Below, in pieces: positions 1 through 8,188 of a stretch of 64,000 nt of DNA. The notes beneath the pieces were generated by a model. That model worked only from the letters and a program-made list of their open reading frames with translations. It did not search any database and was not told the DNA's origin. Position 1 is the stretch's first letter. Every line of letters starts with the position of its first letter. Position numbers and translations under genes: made by a program. This stretch comes from Fen-549 sp964636655 (GTDB taxonomy: Bacteria; Actinomycetota; Thermoleophilia; Gaiellales; Gaiellaceae), in assembly GCA_964636655.1 (NCBI GenBank), contig CAZWTK010000003.1, positions 19,112 through 83,111 of the forward strand, in the 5' to 3' direction.

Positions 1-20
1 CCCCGGCGATCGAAGACACG

Positions 21-767
21 ATGTTCTTCATGCGCCTGCGCCGGAGTGCGAAGTGGGCCTTCATTCTCCTCATCATCGTCTTCGCCTTCACCTTCCTCTT
101 TGCCGGTGTGGGCAGCGGCGGCAGCGGCGGCGACGTCATCCAAGAGCTTCTCGGCATGCGCGGCAGCGATCCGGTCAAGGTGGCAGAGAATGAGGTTGCC
201 AAGAATCCGAAAAACACGACCGCGTTGATCGGGCTCGCTCAGGCGTACGTCGCCAAGCAGCGCCGGGCCGACGCCATCGCCACCTACGAGAAGATCCTCC
301 AGCTGAAGCCGAAGGATCTGAGCACGTTCCCGCAGCTCGGACGCCTCCAGCAAGAGATCGCAGGCGAGCGCTACGATCGCTACGCCGCGCTGCAGTCGAA
401 GTTAATAGTCGCGTACGGTCCGCTCAGCTCCGATCCACTCCAGAACATTGCCGGCACCGATCCGTTGCTCAGTGCCTACACGAGCCAGCTGACCACGAAG
501 CTGAGCAGGGCCTACAACTCATACATAGCGGCGGCGACGGCCTGGGAGAACACCTACAAGCGCTACGCCAAGGCCGTACCGAAATCGAGCACTCTCCAGC
601 GGGCGAATGTCGAGATCCAACTGGCGCAGGCTGCCTCGAGCGCGGGCGACTACGCGACCGCGATCACCTCCTACGAGACTTTCCTGCGGCTCACTCCGAA
701 GAGCCCTCTCGCCCCGCAGGTCAAGAAGGCGCTGGCCGAACTGCGAAGGGTCAACTCGAGCGGATAG
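21..767 (+). CDS. Membrane-anchored TPR-repeat protein
   Basis: The 248-residue product has a basic N-terminus (MRLRRSAKW) followed by one hydrophobic segment at about residues 12-29, then a Gly/Ser-rich linker. This predicts a single N-terminal membrane anchor. The rest is helical with tetratricopeptide-like repeats near residues 50-95 (ALIGLAQAYVAKQRRADAIA) and 195-240 (AGDYATAITSYETFLRLTPK). TPR proteins are protein-interaction scaffolds; the partner here is unknown. It is followed closely by a STAS-domain gene on the same strand, so the two may be co-transcribed. The start at 21 (MFFMRLRR) is near the window edge, and an internal ATG four codons later is equally possible. Confidence 0.8.
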   Translation: MFFMRLRRSAKWAFILLIIVFAFTFLFAGVGSGGSGGDVIQELLGMRGSDPVKVAENEVAKNPKNTTALIGLAQAYVAKQRRADAIATYEKILQLKPKDLSTFPQLGRLQQEIAGERYDRYAALQSKLIVAYGPLSSDPLQNIAGTDPLLSAYTSQLTTKLSRAYNSYIAAATAWENTYKRYAKAVPKSSTLQRANVEIQLAQAASSAGDYATAITSYETFLRLTPKSPLAPQVKKALAELRRVNSSG

Positions 768-805
768 AGTTGGGTCGAGCGGCAAGGCGCGGAAGGAGGG
801 CGGCG

Positions 806-1156
806 GTGGATTTCGACATAGTCAGCGAGAAACCAAGCGAGGGAGTCTTCGTCATCGCGCTCAGCGGTGAGGTCGATCTCTACACCGCGCCGGAGTTCAA
901 GCAGCAGCTGATCGATGCGGTCGCCGACGGCGCCAAGCATGTCGTCGTCGATCTCAGCGCTACGACCTTCATCGACTCGACCACCCTCGGTGTGCTCGTC
1001 GGCGGCGTGCGGCGCCTGCGCGAGAAGGACGGCGACCTCTCGCTCGTCTGTAGCGATCGCAACATCACCAAGATCTTCGAGATCACCGGGCTGAATCAGG
1101 TCTTCTCGATCGCGCCGAGCCGTGAAGAGGCGCTGGCGCGCCTGTCGTCCCACTAA
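806..1156 (+). CDS. STAS-domain anti-sigma factor antagonist
   Basis: The product is a stand-alone STAS domain of about 116 residues, the size of SpoIIAA/RsbV-type anti-anti-sigma factors, which bind anti-sigma kinases in the cytoplasm. The LSGEVDLYTAPEF strand and the FIDSTTLGVLVGG segment are typical; the Ser of FIDS (about residue 58) is the position phosphorylated in this family. I chose GTG at 806 because GGAAGGAGG lies just upstream at 791-799. A TTG at 770 would add 12 Arg-rich residues outside the domain. No anti-sigma factor or sigma gene is visible nearby. Confidence 0.88.
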   Translation: MDFDIVSEKPSEGVFVIALSGEVDLYTAPEFKQQLIDAVADGAKHVVVDLSATTFIDSTTLGVLVGGVRRLREKDGDLSLVCSDRNITKIFEITGLNQVFSIAPSREEALARLSSH

Positions 1157-1200
1157 CGCTTCGGCGGAAACACCTTGGTGATGTCGACGTCGCGCGAGAC

Positions 1201-1974
1201 CTAGCTCGGCCTGCGGGTGAAGCCGTAGAAGCGTCCGATCGGGCTGAAGCCGAGCTTTGCGTAAAGCGCCTTGGGCCAGTCGTTCTCGTCGGCCATCAGC
1301 CAGACGAGGTCGTGGCCCGAGGCGAAGGCCTCCCAGGCCGCGCGCCGGACGACCGAGCTGGCGAGGCCGCGGTTTCGGTACTCGCGTAGTGTGCCGACCG
1401 TCTCGATCTGCGCGGTACCGCCACGGGAGTAGAGCTGGCAGCCGCTCACCACGCGACCGTCGAGCCGGCGCGCGAAGTACTGGCAGTCGATGCTGCGCTC
1501 GATCAGCAGGTTCTGCTTCGTGAGCTGCCGAATCAGCTCTTCGCTCTCGGGGTGGCTCTCGCGGTTCTCCTCCTCCCAGAAGGGAAGCATCTCCTCACCT
1601 GTGACTTCGGCCACGAGTGGTAGCCGCTCCTGCTCGACCGAGCCGGAGTGAACCATCGCTAGCGCCCGCTCGACCTTCCAGCCCATGCTCTCGAACTGTG
1701 GTAACAGTCGCTCGCCGATCTCGGCCGAGTCGGCGACGACCTTGCGGTGAGCCATTCCGGCCGTCCCGAAGATACGGTCTGCCAGCGCCGCGAGCTCGTT
1801 GGCCTCCGCGGCCGCGTCCTCGACGCGCAGGAAGTTACGGTCGTACACGAGCGGCAGCGATTCACACAGAAGTGCGGTCGCCAGAAACGAGGAGAAGATT
1901 CGCTCGGAGCAGCGCTCGTCGAGGTCGCGGCAAAAGCCGACGATGCGCTCGAGCTCGCCGGAAGGCGCGCTCAT
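1201..1974 (-). CDS. GNAT-family N-acetyltransferase
   Basis: The 257-residue protein has a C-terminal GNAT fold with the acetyl-CoA loop GTLREYRNRGLASSVVRRAA and the closing strand LYAKLGFSPIGRFYGF. The N-terminal half is a second, weakly conserved domain, as in two-domain GNAT proteins. The substrate cannot be told. The reading frame stays open far upstream, but that stretch is antisense to the TIGR00725 gene, so I start at the ATG at 1974; an ATG at 2013 is the alternative. It is transcribed divergently from the gene starting at 2021. Confidence 0.8.
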   Translation of the reverse strand: MSAPSGELERIVGFCRDLDERCSERIFSSFLATALLCESLPLVYDRNFLRVEDAAAEANELAALADRIFGTAGMAHRKVVADSAEIGERLLPQFESMGWKVERALAMVHSGSVEQERLPLVAEVTGEEMLPFWEEENRESHPESEELIRQLTKQNLLIERSIDCQYFARRLDGRVVSGCQLYSRGGTAQIETVGTLREYRNRGLASSVVRRAAWEAFASGHDLVWLMADENDWPKALYAKLGFSPIGRFYGFTRRPS

Positions 1975-2020
1975 CGCTTGCAACCTGCGTTTTCCATACT
2001 CGTCTTCTACCATCGAAACT

Positions 2021-2476
2021 GTGCGTGTGAAGCAGATCTCTGTAATCGGCAGCGGCAGCGAGTGGGAGGCGCAGGCCGAGCGGGTCGGGCGGCTGCTCGC
2101 CGAACACGGCTGCACGGTCGTGACCGGCGGCGGCGGCGAGGTGATGGCGGCCGCCACGCGGGGCGCCAAGCAGGCCGGCGGGCAAACGATCGGAATTCTG
2201 CCCGGCGACTCGCCGGGCGAGGCCAACGAGTGGGTCGACTTCAGTGTCGCGACCGGTATCGGCCACGCTCGCAACCTGGCCGTGGCGGCTTCGGGCGACG
2301 CGGTGATCGCCGTCGGCGGAAGCTGGGGCACGATCAGCGAGATCGCCTTCGCGCGCCGACTGGGGCGGCCGGTCGCGCTGCTCGAGGGCGGAGTTGTGGT
2401 GGAGGGCGAAGGACTCCTTCGCGCGAGCACCCCGGAAGAGGCCGTCGAGCTGGCACTGGCGGCGCTGGAGGGATGA
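2021..2476 (+). CDS. TIGR00725-family SLOG/Rossmann nucleotide-binding protein
   Basis: The product has about 151 residues, the usual length of TIGR00725 proteins in the LOG/DprA-like superfamily. VIGSGSEWEAQAERVGRLLA gives the first nucleotide-binding loop, TVVTGGGGEVMAAATRGA is the conserved GGG loop, and VIAVGGSWGTISEIAFA corresponds to the PGGxGTxxE motif of LOG proteins. The last is partly altered, so phosphoribohydrolase activity is uncertain. GTG at 2021 gives a start directly before the first beta strand (VRVKQISVIG). The small basic ORF that follows begins 1 nt after its stop. Confidence 0.82.
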   Translation: MRVKQISVIGSGSEWEAQAERVGRLLAEHGCTVVTGGGGEVMAAATRGAKQAGGQTIGILPGDSPGEANEWVDFSVATGIGHARNLAVAASGDAVIAVGGSWGTISEIAFARRLGRPVALLEGGVVVEGEGLLRASTPEEAVELALAALEG

Positions 2477-2477
2477 A

Positions 2478-2642
2478 GTGCCGAGACCGAGACCGCTGAT
2501 CTGGAAGCCGAAGTACGCGACCCGCAGGATGCGGGAACGCGCCTGGGCCAAGAAGTCGCTGGAGCGCGAGCGGGCGCTGGCGAATATGCGGGGGCCTTCT
2601 CTGCTCGAGCGGTTGCGGCGGCGGTTCGAGCGCTCGCGCTAG
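2478..2642 (+). CDS. Small basic hypothetical protein
   Basis: A 54-residue ORF starts with GTG at 2478, one base after the TGA of the upstream gene, which suggests translational coupling. The product is Arg/Lys-rich and helical (RRMRERAWAKKSLERERALANM), with no cysteines or membrane segment. I do not recognise the family. The coupling and the strongly biased composition make it plausible, but it could be a read-out of high-GC sequence. Confidence 0.45.
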   Translation: MPRPRPLIWKPKYATRRMRERAWAKKSLERERALANMRGPSLLERLRRRFERSR

Positions 2643-2898
2643 GTGTCGAAGGCCGCGGGCCGGGTCGAGCGTGTCGCGAGTACAAGCCCCCCGCCCAATC
2701 CTCCCACCCGCGGGGTCGTGACACGGTAGCCGGGTTATGCGCACGAGATGTACCGATTGTGTGCCAAGCCGCGTTGCTCCAGTAGAGTCAGAGCCGGCCC
2801 TCGGGCTTCCGGAGTCTTCAACCACAAGCGCCGACTCCGCTCGACGGGCTCGCCGCGTATCCGTTTTGCATCCGCCGCAACCTGGGGAGGAGAGTCAG

Positions 2899-2967
2899 AT
2901 GAACGCGATCGTTCAAGACACGCAATGCTCACCCTACGGTCAGGGCGATACGGGATGCACACCATGA
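2899..2967 (+). pseudogene. 22-codon leader ORF or remnant of a quinone-reductase-type alcohol dehydrogenase
   Basis: An ATG at 2899 follows the strong Shine-Dalgarno GGGAGGAG (2885-2892) and opens a 22-codon frame beginning MNAIVQDTQCSP. Its TGA at 2965-2967 overlaps the ATG at 2964 of the next gene (ATGA). The first residues resemble the N-terminus of medium-chain NAD(P)-dependent alcohol dehydrogenases/quinone reductases, which often begin MKAIVQDxYGSP (from memory of the family). It may be what is left of such a gene, now acting as a coupled leader for the downstream reductase. Confidence 0.4.
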
Positions 2968-3650
2968 AAGTGTGCATCGTCGGAGCCTCCGGGAAGCTGG
3001 GGCGGTACATGGTGCAACACGCGCTGGATCGCGGCTACGAAGTGGTCGGTGTGTGCCGGGAGCGAAGCGTGGAGAAGCTCGACGCGTTCAAGGGGCGCAT
3101 CGCCGTCGTTCCCGGGGCGACAAACGACCGCGAGGTGATCAAACAAGCGGTTGCGGAGTGCGACGGCGCTCTCGTCGTGCTCGTCCCGTGGGGCGTCCAC
3201 GGATACTCGACGGGAACCGCCGAGGCGGTGCTCGACTACGCGCCTGCGGGCGCGCGCCTCGTGTTCTCGTGCGGGTGGCACATCACGCTCGACGGCCGGG
3301 ACGTGTATTCGTGGAAGCTCAGGACGATCATGAGGGTCTTCGGCCCGCTTGCGCGCCTCGTACGCTTCGCCGACGTCGACGACCAGGTGGAGGCATGCAG
3401 GCGGGTGTTCGCCAGCGACACGCGCTGGACTGTGGTGCGCGGCAGTGACCTCGAGGAGGGCGAGAGCCAGGGCCTGCCCGTGTGGAGCCGGCACGTCGGC
3501 GATCCCATCCTCGAGAGCAACATCACGCGTCGCGTGGACTTTGCCCTGTTCATGGTGGAGGCTCTCGAGAACGACGAGCTCGTCCACGAGGCACCGGCGA
3601 TCGTCGGTTGTCAGGCGCCCTCGGCGCTCGCGCAGGCGACCGGCGGGTGA
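2964..3650 (+). CDS. NAD(P)-binding atypical SDR / NmrA-like reductase
   Basis: The 228-residue protein opens with the dinucleotide-binding loop GASGKLGRYMVQHALDRG, followed by the strand VVGVCRE. RIAVVPGATNDREVIKQAV matches the second half of an NmrA/atypical SDR Rossmann domain. No YxxxK catalytic pair is evident, so it may be a redox sensor or a reductase of unknown substrate. I start at ATG 2964 because it sits directly at the first beta strand and overlaps the preceding small ORF; ATG 2955 is three codons upstream. The C-terminus is complete. Confidence 0.75.
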   Translation: MKVCIVGASGKLGRYMVQHALDRGYEVVGVCRERSVEKLDAFKGRIAVVPGATNDREVIKQAVAECDGALVVLVPWGVHGYSTGTAEAVLDYAPAGARLVFSCGWHITLDGRDVYSWKLRTIMRVFGPLARLVRFADVDDQVEACRRVFASDTRWTVVRGSDLEEGESQGLPVWSRHVGDPILESNITRRVDFALFMVEALENDELVHEAPAIVGCQAPSALAQATGG

Positions 3651-3677
3651 GCTCTTGGGTGCAGCGCTGGCGTCTAG

Positions 3678-5912
3678 CTAGAGACTCCGCCCCAACATCC
3701 GCCCGAGCAGCTTCAGCGCGCCGGCCTTGTTCAGCGGCTCGTTCAGGTTGCCGCACTTCGGCGACTGCACGCAGGAGGGGCAGCCGCGCTCACAGGGGCA
3801 GCCCTCGAGTAGGCGCACCGCGTCGGCGACCCAGTCTGCGAACACCTCGAAGCCGCGCTCTGTGATGCCGATTCCGCCGGCGTGGCCGTCGTAGACGAAT
3901 ATCGTCGGCTGAAGCGTCTGGGTGTGCAAGTTGGTCGAGAGCCCGCCGATGTCCCAGCGGTCGCACATCGCGCGCAGCGGAAGTAGCGCGATCAGCGTGT
4001 GCTCGGCGGCGTGCAGCGAGCCGAGCAGGAGCGGTAGCTCATCGATCTCTTCGAGCTGCTCGGGGGTGGGGCAGAACCAGATCGCCTCGGTCTCGAACGA
4101 GGTGGCGGGCAGCTCCAGCGGCGTGACGTCCATCGCTCGTTGGGTCTGGATCGATCTTCGCTGGAAGCCGACGACCTGCTCGGTCACCGAGACGCGGCCG
4201 AAGTAGAGCTCGACTCCCAGCCGGCGCTCGCGCTTGAGCTCTTCCCGGATCTCGGTCTCCGTTTCGCGCTTGGCCTGGGTGTAGTAGTCGCCCGAGAAGG
4301 GCTCGACCAGGGCGCGGGCAGCCGCCAGGTCGAGCGTCCGCACCAGGTAGGCCTCGCCGAGGTGGAGGTAAATCGCTCCCTCGTGGATGGTCGAGAAGGC
4401 GCGCGCCCGCTCGACCAGCCCCAGCACCGAGCCGGTTTCGGCCTCGATCACGGTGAAGCTCTCGCTTTCGGCCGAGCGCAGCGGGACGCGCGCCGCCGGA
4501 AAGTCGCGCCCCTGCCAGACAAAGCCGGCCGGGGTCTTGCGCAGCTCGGGCAGCGAGGCGGCCTGCTCCAGCGCCTCCGGGCCGAGAGTGTCTGCGTCGT
4601 CCGGTCCGATCGGGGCCTCGTAGGCGGCCGAGAGCAGGTGGCCGCCCAGGATGCGCGGGCTCGAGTGGTCGAGGATTGCCGCCTCGACGCGGCGTCCGAT
4701 CAGCGCCTCGGGGTCGCGCATGAAGAACTGGTCGAGCGCGTCCTCACCGGCGATCATCACCGCCAGGCCGTGCTCGCGGCGCCCGGCGCGGCCCCACTGC
4801 TGCCTGAGGCTGGCGACCGTGCCGGGAAAGCCGACCGAGATCGCGCAGTCGAGCGTGCCGACGTCGATGCCCAGCTCGAGTGCGCCGGTGGCCGTCACCG
4901 CCAGCAGCTCGCCGGAAATCAAGCGTTGCTCGATCTCGCGTCGCTGCTCGGGCGTATAGCCGGCTCGGTAGGGAGCGATCCGGCTTGCCAGCTCGGCGGG
5001 CAGGCGGTCGCTGGTGAAGCGGTGGATCAACTCAACCGCCTTGCGACTCTTGGCGAAGCAGATCGTCCGCTCGCCGCGCTCGACCAGCGAGGCGAGTAGC
5101 TTCGAGGCTTCGCCGAGCGCGCTGGCACGCAGCCCCAATTCGGGGTCGATCAGCTCCGGGTTCCAGAGCGCCAGCGTGCGCTCGGGTCGCGGCGCGCCGT
5201 CTTCGGCCACGACCTCGACGTTCAACCCGGTCAGCTCCTTCGCCAGCTCGCCGGGATTGGCGATCGTCGCCGAGGCGAGCAGAAACTGTGGCTCGGCGCC
5301 GTAGATGCGTGCAAGGCGGCGTAGCCGCCTTAGCACGTTCGCCACGTGCGAGCCGAAGACGCCGCGGTAGACGTGTGCCTCGTCCACCACCACGAAGCGC
5401 AGGTTCGCCAGCACGTCGCCCCAGCGATCGTGGTGGGGCAGAACGCCGACGTGCAGCATGTCGGGGTTGGAGAGGATCACGTTCGCCCACTTGCGGATCT
5501 GCCAGCGCTGCTCGCTGGGCGTGTCGCCGTCGTAGATCGCCGCGCGCACCTTCGGGACGTGCAGCGTCGCCAGCGCGCGGGCCTGATCCTGCGCCAGCGC
5601 TTTTGTCGGATATAGGTAGAGAGCCCTCTGCTTGGGCTCGCGGCAGGTCGCGTCGAGCACCGGTAGGTTGAAGGCGAGCGTCTTGCCGCTGGCCGTTCCC
5701 GTGGTGACGATCAGGTTCGAGCCCGCTTGGGCCAGACGCCAGGCCGCGACTTGGTGCGAGTAGAGAGAGGTGACTCCCAGTCCGATCAGCGCCTCACGCA
5801 GCCGCGGCGCCAGCTCGTCCGGAATCGGATCGAGCCGAGGCGTGCGGATCGCTTCTTCGCCGCGGTAGGCCAGCTCCTCGCCCGTCAGCAGCGAATCCCA
5901 ACTCTTCTTCAC
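3678..5912 (-). CDS. DEAD/DEAH-box helicase with C-terminal DUF1998 zinc domain (MrfA/YprA family)
   Basis: The 744-residue protein is a superfamily 2 helicase. It shows the Q-like motif SLYSHQVAAWRLA, Walker A TGTASGKT (residues 71-78), the DEAH box VVVDEAHVYRG, motif III SATIANP, and a second RecA lobe with ELGIDVGTLDCAISVGFPGT and QQWGRAGRR. The C-terminus has four clustered cysteines (GCPCERGCPSC...KCGN) typical of DUF1998 proteins. Bacillus MrfA of this family repairs mitomycin C lesions, so a role in DNA damage repair is likely. The start is a GTG at 5912 giving MKKSWDSLL. It is transcribed away from the thiamine operon. Confidence 0.9.
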   Translation of the reverse strand: MKKSWDSLLTGEELAYRGEEAIRTPRLDPIPDELAPRLREALIGLGVTSLYSHQVAAWRLAQAGSNLIVTTGTASGKTLAFNLPVLDATCREPKQRALYLYPTKALAQDQARALATLHVPKVRAAIYDGDTPSEQRWQIRKWANVILSNPDMLHVGVLPHHDRWGDVLANLRFVVVDEAHVYRGVFGSHVANVLRRLRRLARIYGAEPQFLLASATIANPGELAKELTGLNVEVVAEDGAPRPERTLALWNPELIDPELGLRASALGEASKLLASLVERGERTICFAKSRKAVELIHRFTSDRLPAELASRIAPYRAGYTPEQRREIEQRLISGELLAVTATGALELGIDVGTLDCAISVGFPGTVASLRQQWGRAGRREHGLAVMIAGEDALDQFFMRDPEALIGRRVEAAILDHSSPRILGGHLLSAAYEAPIGPDDADTLGPEALEQAASLPELRKTPAGFVWQGRDFPAARVPLRSAESESFTVIEAETGSVLGLVERARAFSTIHEGAIYLHLGEAYLVRTLDLAAARALVEPFSGDYYTQAKRETETEIREELKRERRLGVELYFGRVSVTEQVVGFQRRSIQTQRAMDVTPLELPATSFETEAIWFCPTPEQLEEIDELPLLLGSLHAAEHTLIALLPLRAMCDRWDIGGLSTNLHTQTLQPTIFVYDGHAGGIGITERGFEVFADWVADAVRLLEGCPCERGCPSCVQSPKCGNLNEPLNKAGALKLLGRMLGRSL

Positions 5913-5997
5913 GGATCGTGAGCTCAGGTTGCTCGGCGAGCCGGTTCAAGTAGACCCGACTCCTCTTTCACCCCCGAGGGCGATGGTACCCTGTGCC

Positions 5998-6067
5998 CGC
6001 CGGGGTGCCCGCACGGGCTGAGAGCAAACCCGCAGAACCTGACCTGGGTAATTCCAGCGGAGGAAGC
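5998..6067 (+). promoter_or_regulatory. TPP (THI-box) riboswitch
   Basis: The segment carries the conserved THI-box strings GGGGTGCCC (6002-6010), GGGCTGAGA (6015-6023), ACCTGACCTGGGTAATTCCAGC (split across the P4/P5 arm, about 6037-6058) and GGAGGAAG (6059-6066). It lies immediately upstream of thiD. The Shine-Dalgarno of thiD is the GGAGGAA inside the conserved 3' strand, only a few bases before the ATG at 6070. Binding of thiamine pyrophosphate should therefore hide the ribosome-binding site and stop translation. Confidence 0.95.
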
Positions 6068-6069
6068 GA

Positions 6070-6849
6070 ATGACCGTACCGAGATGTCTGACGATCGCCG
6101 GCTCCGACTCCGGCGGAGGAGCGGGTATCCAGGCCGATCTGAAGGCCTTCGCCGCCGCGGGTTGTTACGGGATGAGTGCGATTGTGGCCTTAACGGCGCA
6201 GAACACCACCACCGTCAGCGCCGTGCACGAGGCGCCGCCGGAGTTCGTCCTGGCCGAGCTGGAGGCCGTCTTCTCCGACCTCGGCGTGGATGCGGCGAAA
6301 ACCGGCATGCTCTTCTCCCGCCCGATCATCGCGGCCGTTAGCGGCTTCCTCGCCGAGCACCGCGTTCCGCTGGTCGTCGATCCGGTGATGATCGCCACCT
6401 CGGGCGCGCGGCTGCTGCAGCCGGAGGCCGTCGAGGCGCTGGTGAGCGAGCTTCTACCGCTGGCGAGTGTGCTGACTCCCAACCTCGACGAGGCGGTCGT
6501 GCTGGCGAGTAAGCCGGGCACGCGCCGGGAGCTGGCCGAGCGCATTCACGCGCTCGGGCCGGCGGCGGTGATCGTCACCGGCGGGCACGGCGAGAAGCCG
6601 GTCGATCACTTCTTCGACGGCAGCGAGCACTTCGAGATTCCCGTGCCTCGGTATTCGAAGCTCGCCACCCACGGTGCCGGCTGCACCCACTCGGCGACAC
6701 TGGCGGCTCTGCTCGCCAAAGGTCTGCCATTACGCGAAGCGGCCCAGGAGGCTGCTCGAATCGCCTCGCAGGCGGTTGCCAACGGGCTGGAATGGCTCGG
6801 CGCCGGTGAGGGCCCTGTCGACGTGCTCGGATTGGAGGATCAGGCATGA
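6070..6849 (+). CDS. thiD: Hydroxymethylpyrimidine/phosphomethylpyrimidine kinase
   Basis: ThiD phosphorylates hydroxymethylpyrimidine (HMP) and HMP phosphate to HMP pyrophosphate. The 259-residue product has the normal family length. It starts with the substrate loop IAGSDSGGGAGIQADLKAF, carries VVDPVMIATSGARLL in the middle, VTGGHGEK, and the anion-hole motif THGAGCTHSATLAALLA with the catalytic Cys. It is the first gene after the TPP riboswitch and overlaps thiM by 4 bp (ATGA). Confidence 0.96.
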   Translation: MTVPRCLTIAGSDSGGGAGIQADLKAFAAAGCYGMSAIVALTAQNTTTVSAVHEAPPEFVLAELEAVFSDLGVDAAKTGMLFSRPIIAAVSGFLAEHRVPLVVDPVMIATSGARLLQPEAVEALVSELLPLASVLTPNLDEAVVLASKPGTRRELAERIHALGPAAVIVTGGHGEKPVDHFFDGSEHFEIPVPRYSKLATHGAGCTHSATLAALLAKGLPLREAAQEAARIASQAVANGLEWLGAGEGPVDVLGLEDQA

Positions 6850-7640
6850 CCGTCTCGCCAGGAACCACTCTTCGCGCGCTGCGTGCGCGCAGGCCGCTCG
6901 TTCATCAGATCACCAACTACGTGGTCATGAACGAGACGGCGAACGCGACGCTCGCCGTCGGTGCGCTGCCCGTGATGGCGCACGCGCCGCAGGAGGTCGA
7001 GGAGATGGCCTCTGTGGCCGGTGCGCTGGTGCTCAACATCGGCACTCTCTCGACGCCCTGGATCAAGGCCATGCTGCTGGCGGGAAAGGCCGCGAACGCC
7101 GCCGGCGTACCCGTCGTGCTCGACCCCGTCGGCGCGGGCGCCACCGGCTTTCGCACCGAGACGGCCAAGCAGATCCTGAGCGAGGTGCAGGTGACGGTCG
7201 TGCGCGGGAACGCGGGCGAGGTGGCGACGCTGATCGGCGAGCAGGCCGAGATGCGCGGCGTCGACTCGATCGAAGTCGGCTCACCGGCCGAGGAGATCGC
7301 GCGCTCGGCGGCCACCGCGCTCGGCTGCGTCGTCGCGGTCACCGGCCCGGTCGATCGCGTCTCCGACGGCGAGCGCGGATACAGGGTGGCGAACGGGCAC
7401 GCGCTGCTCGGCGTCGTCACCGGCACCGGCTGCATGTCCACGGCGATCACCGGCTGCTTTCTGGCCGCAAAGCCCGAGGAGCCGCTCGAGGCCGCGACCG
7501 AGGCGCTTGCCGCCTACGGCGTCGCGGCCGAGGACGCCGCGGCCGGTGCCAACGGCCCGGGTAGCTTCCACGCCGCTCTCTACGACGGTCTCTACAACCT
7601 CGACCCGGAGACCCTCGACTCCCGGACCAAGATCTCGTGA
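6846..7640 (+). CDS. thiM: Hydroxyethylthiazole kinase
   Basis: ThiM phosphorylates 4-methyl-5-hydroxyethylthiazole (THZ), a salvage step. The 264-residue protein has the N-terminal PLVHQITNYVVMNETANATLAVGA signature (shown here in outline), VVLDPVGAGATGFRTE, and the C-terminal GVVTGTGCMSTAITG loop with the catalytic Cys. It overlaps thiD by 4 bp and thiE by 4 bp, so the operon is tightly coupled. Its presence and the lack of thiC/thiG here point to scavenging of thiamine breakdown products. Confidence 0.95.
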   Translation: MTVSPGTTLRALRARRPLVHQITNYVVMNETANATLAVGALPVMAHAPQEVEEMASVAGALVLNIGTLSTPWIKAMLLAGKAANAAGVPVVLDPVGAGATGFRTETAKQILSEVQVTVVRGNAGEVATLIGEQAEMRGVDSIEVGSPAEEIARSAATALGCVVAVTGPVDRVSDGERGYRVANGHALLGVVTGTGCMSTAITGCFLAAKPEEPLEAATEALAAYGVAAEDAAAGANGPGSFHAALYDGLYNLDPETLDSRTKIS

Positions 7641-8188
7641 AACTACATGCGATAGTCGACGATCTCGAGACCGCGCGCGTGGCGGTCGCGGGCGGCGCCA
7701 CGGTCGTGCAGCTGCGGCTGAAGGGTGCCTCGACCAGCGAGGTCGTCCAGAAGGGCGTGCCCTTCCGCGAGCTTCCCGCGACCTTCATCGTCAACGATGA
7801 CGCCGAGGCGGCGATCGCGCTGGCGGCCGACGGTGTTCACCTGGGGCAATCCGACACGGGCGCCGAGCTGGCACTGGCGGTGGGGCTGATGCTCGGGCTC
7901 TCGGCCTCGACGGTCGAAGAGGCGATCCGAGCGGAGAAGCAGGGAGCCGCCTACATCGGCGCCGGGCCGGTCTGGGCCACGCCCTCCAAGACCGATGCCG
8001 CCCCGGCGATCGGACTGGACGGCCTGGCCGCAATCTGCGCCGCTGTGTCGGTTCCGGTGGTGGCGATCGGCAGCGTCGACGCTTCCAACGCCGCCGACTG
8101 CATCCGAGCGGGCGCGGCGGGCGTAGCCGTGATCCGCGCCGCCCGCGATTCGAGAGCGATCATCGAGGCGATCGATGAAGCTCTCTGA
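7637..8188 (+). CDS. thiE: Thiamine-phosphate synthase
   Basis: ThiE joins HMP pyrophosphate and thiazole phosphate to thiamine monophosphate in a TIM barrel. The sequence has FIVNDDAEAAIALAADGVHLGQSD (metal and pyrophosphate site, quoted in part), the pyrophosphate loop YIGAGPVWATPSKTD and VVAIGSVDASNAADCIRAGAAGVAVI. At 183 residues it is shorter than the usual 205-220; the region between the first strand and FIVND is compact. The GTG start at 7637 overlaps the thiM stop (GTGA), and the 3' end overlaps thiL by 14 bp. Confidence 0.93.
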   Translation: MKLHAIVDDLETARVAVAGGATVVQLRLKGASTSEVVQKGVPFRELPATFIVNDDAEAAIALAADGVHLGQSDTGAELALAVGLMLGLSASTVEEAIRAEKQGAAYIGAGPVWATPSKTDAAPAIGLDGLAAICAAVSVPVVAIGSVDASNAADCIRAGAAGVAVIRAARDSRAIIEAIDEAL

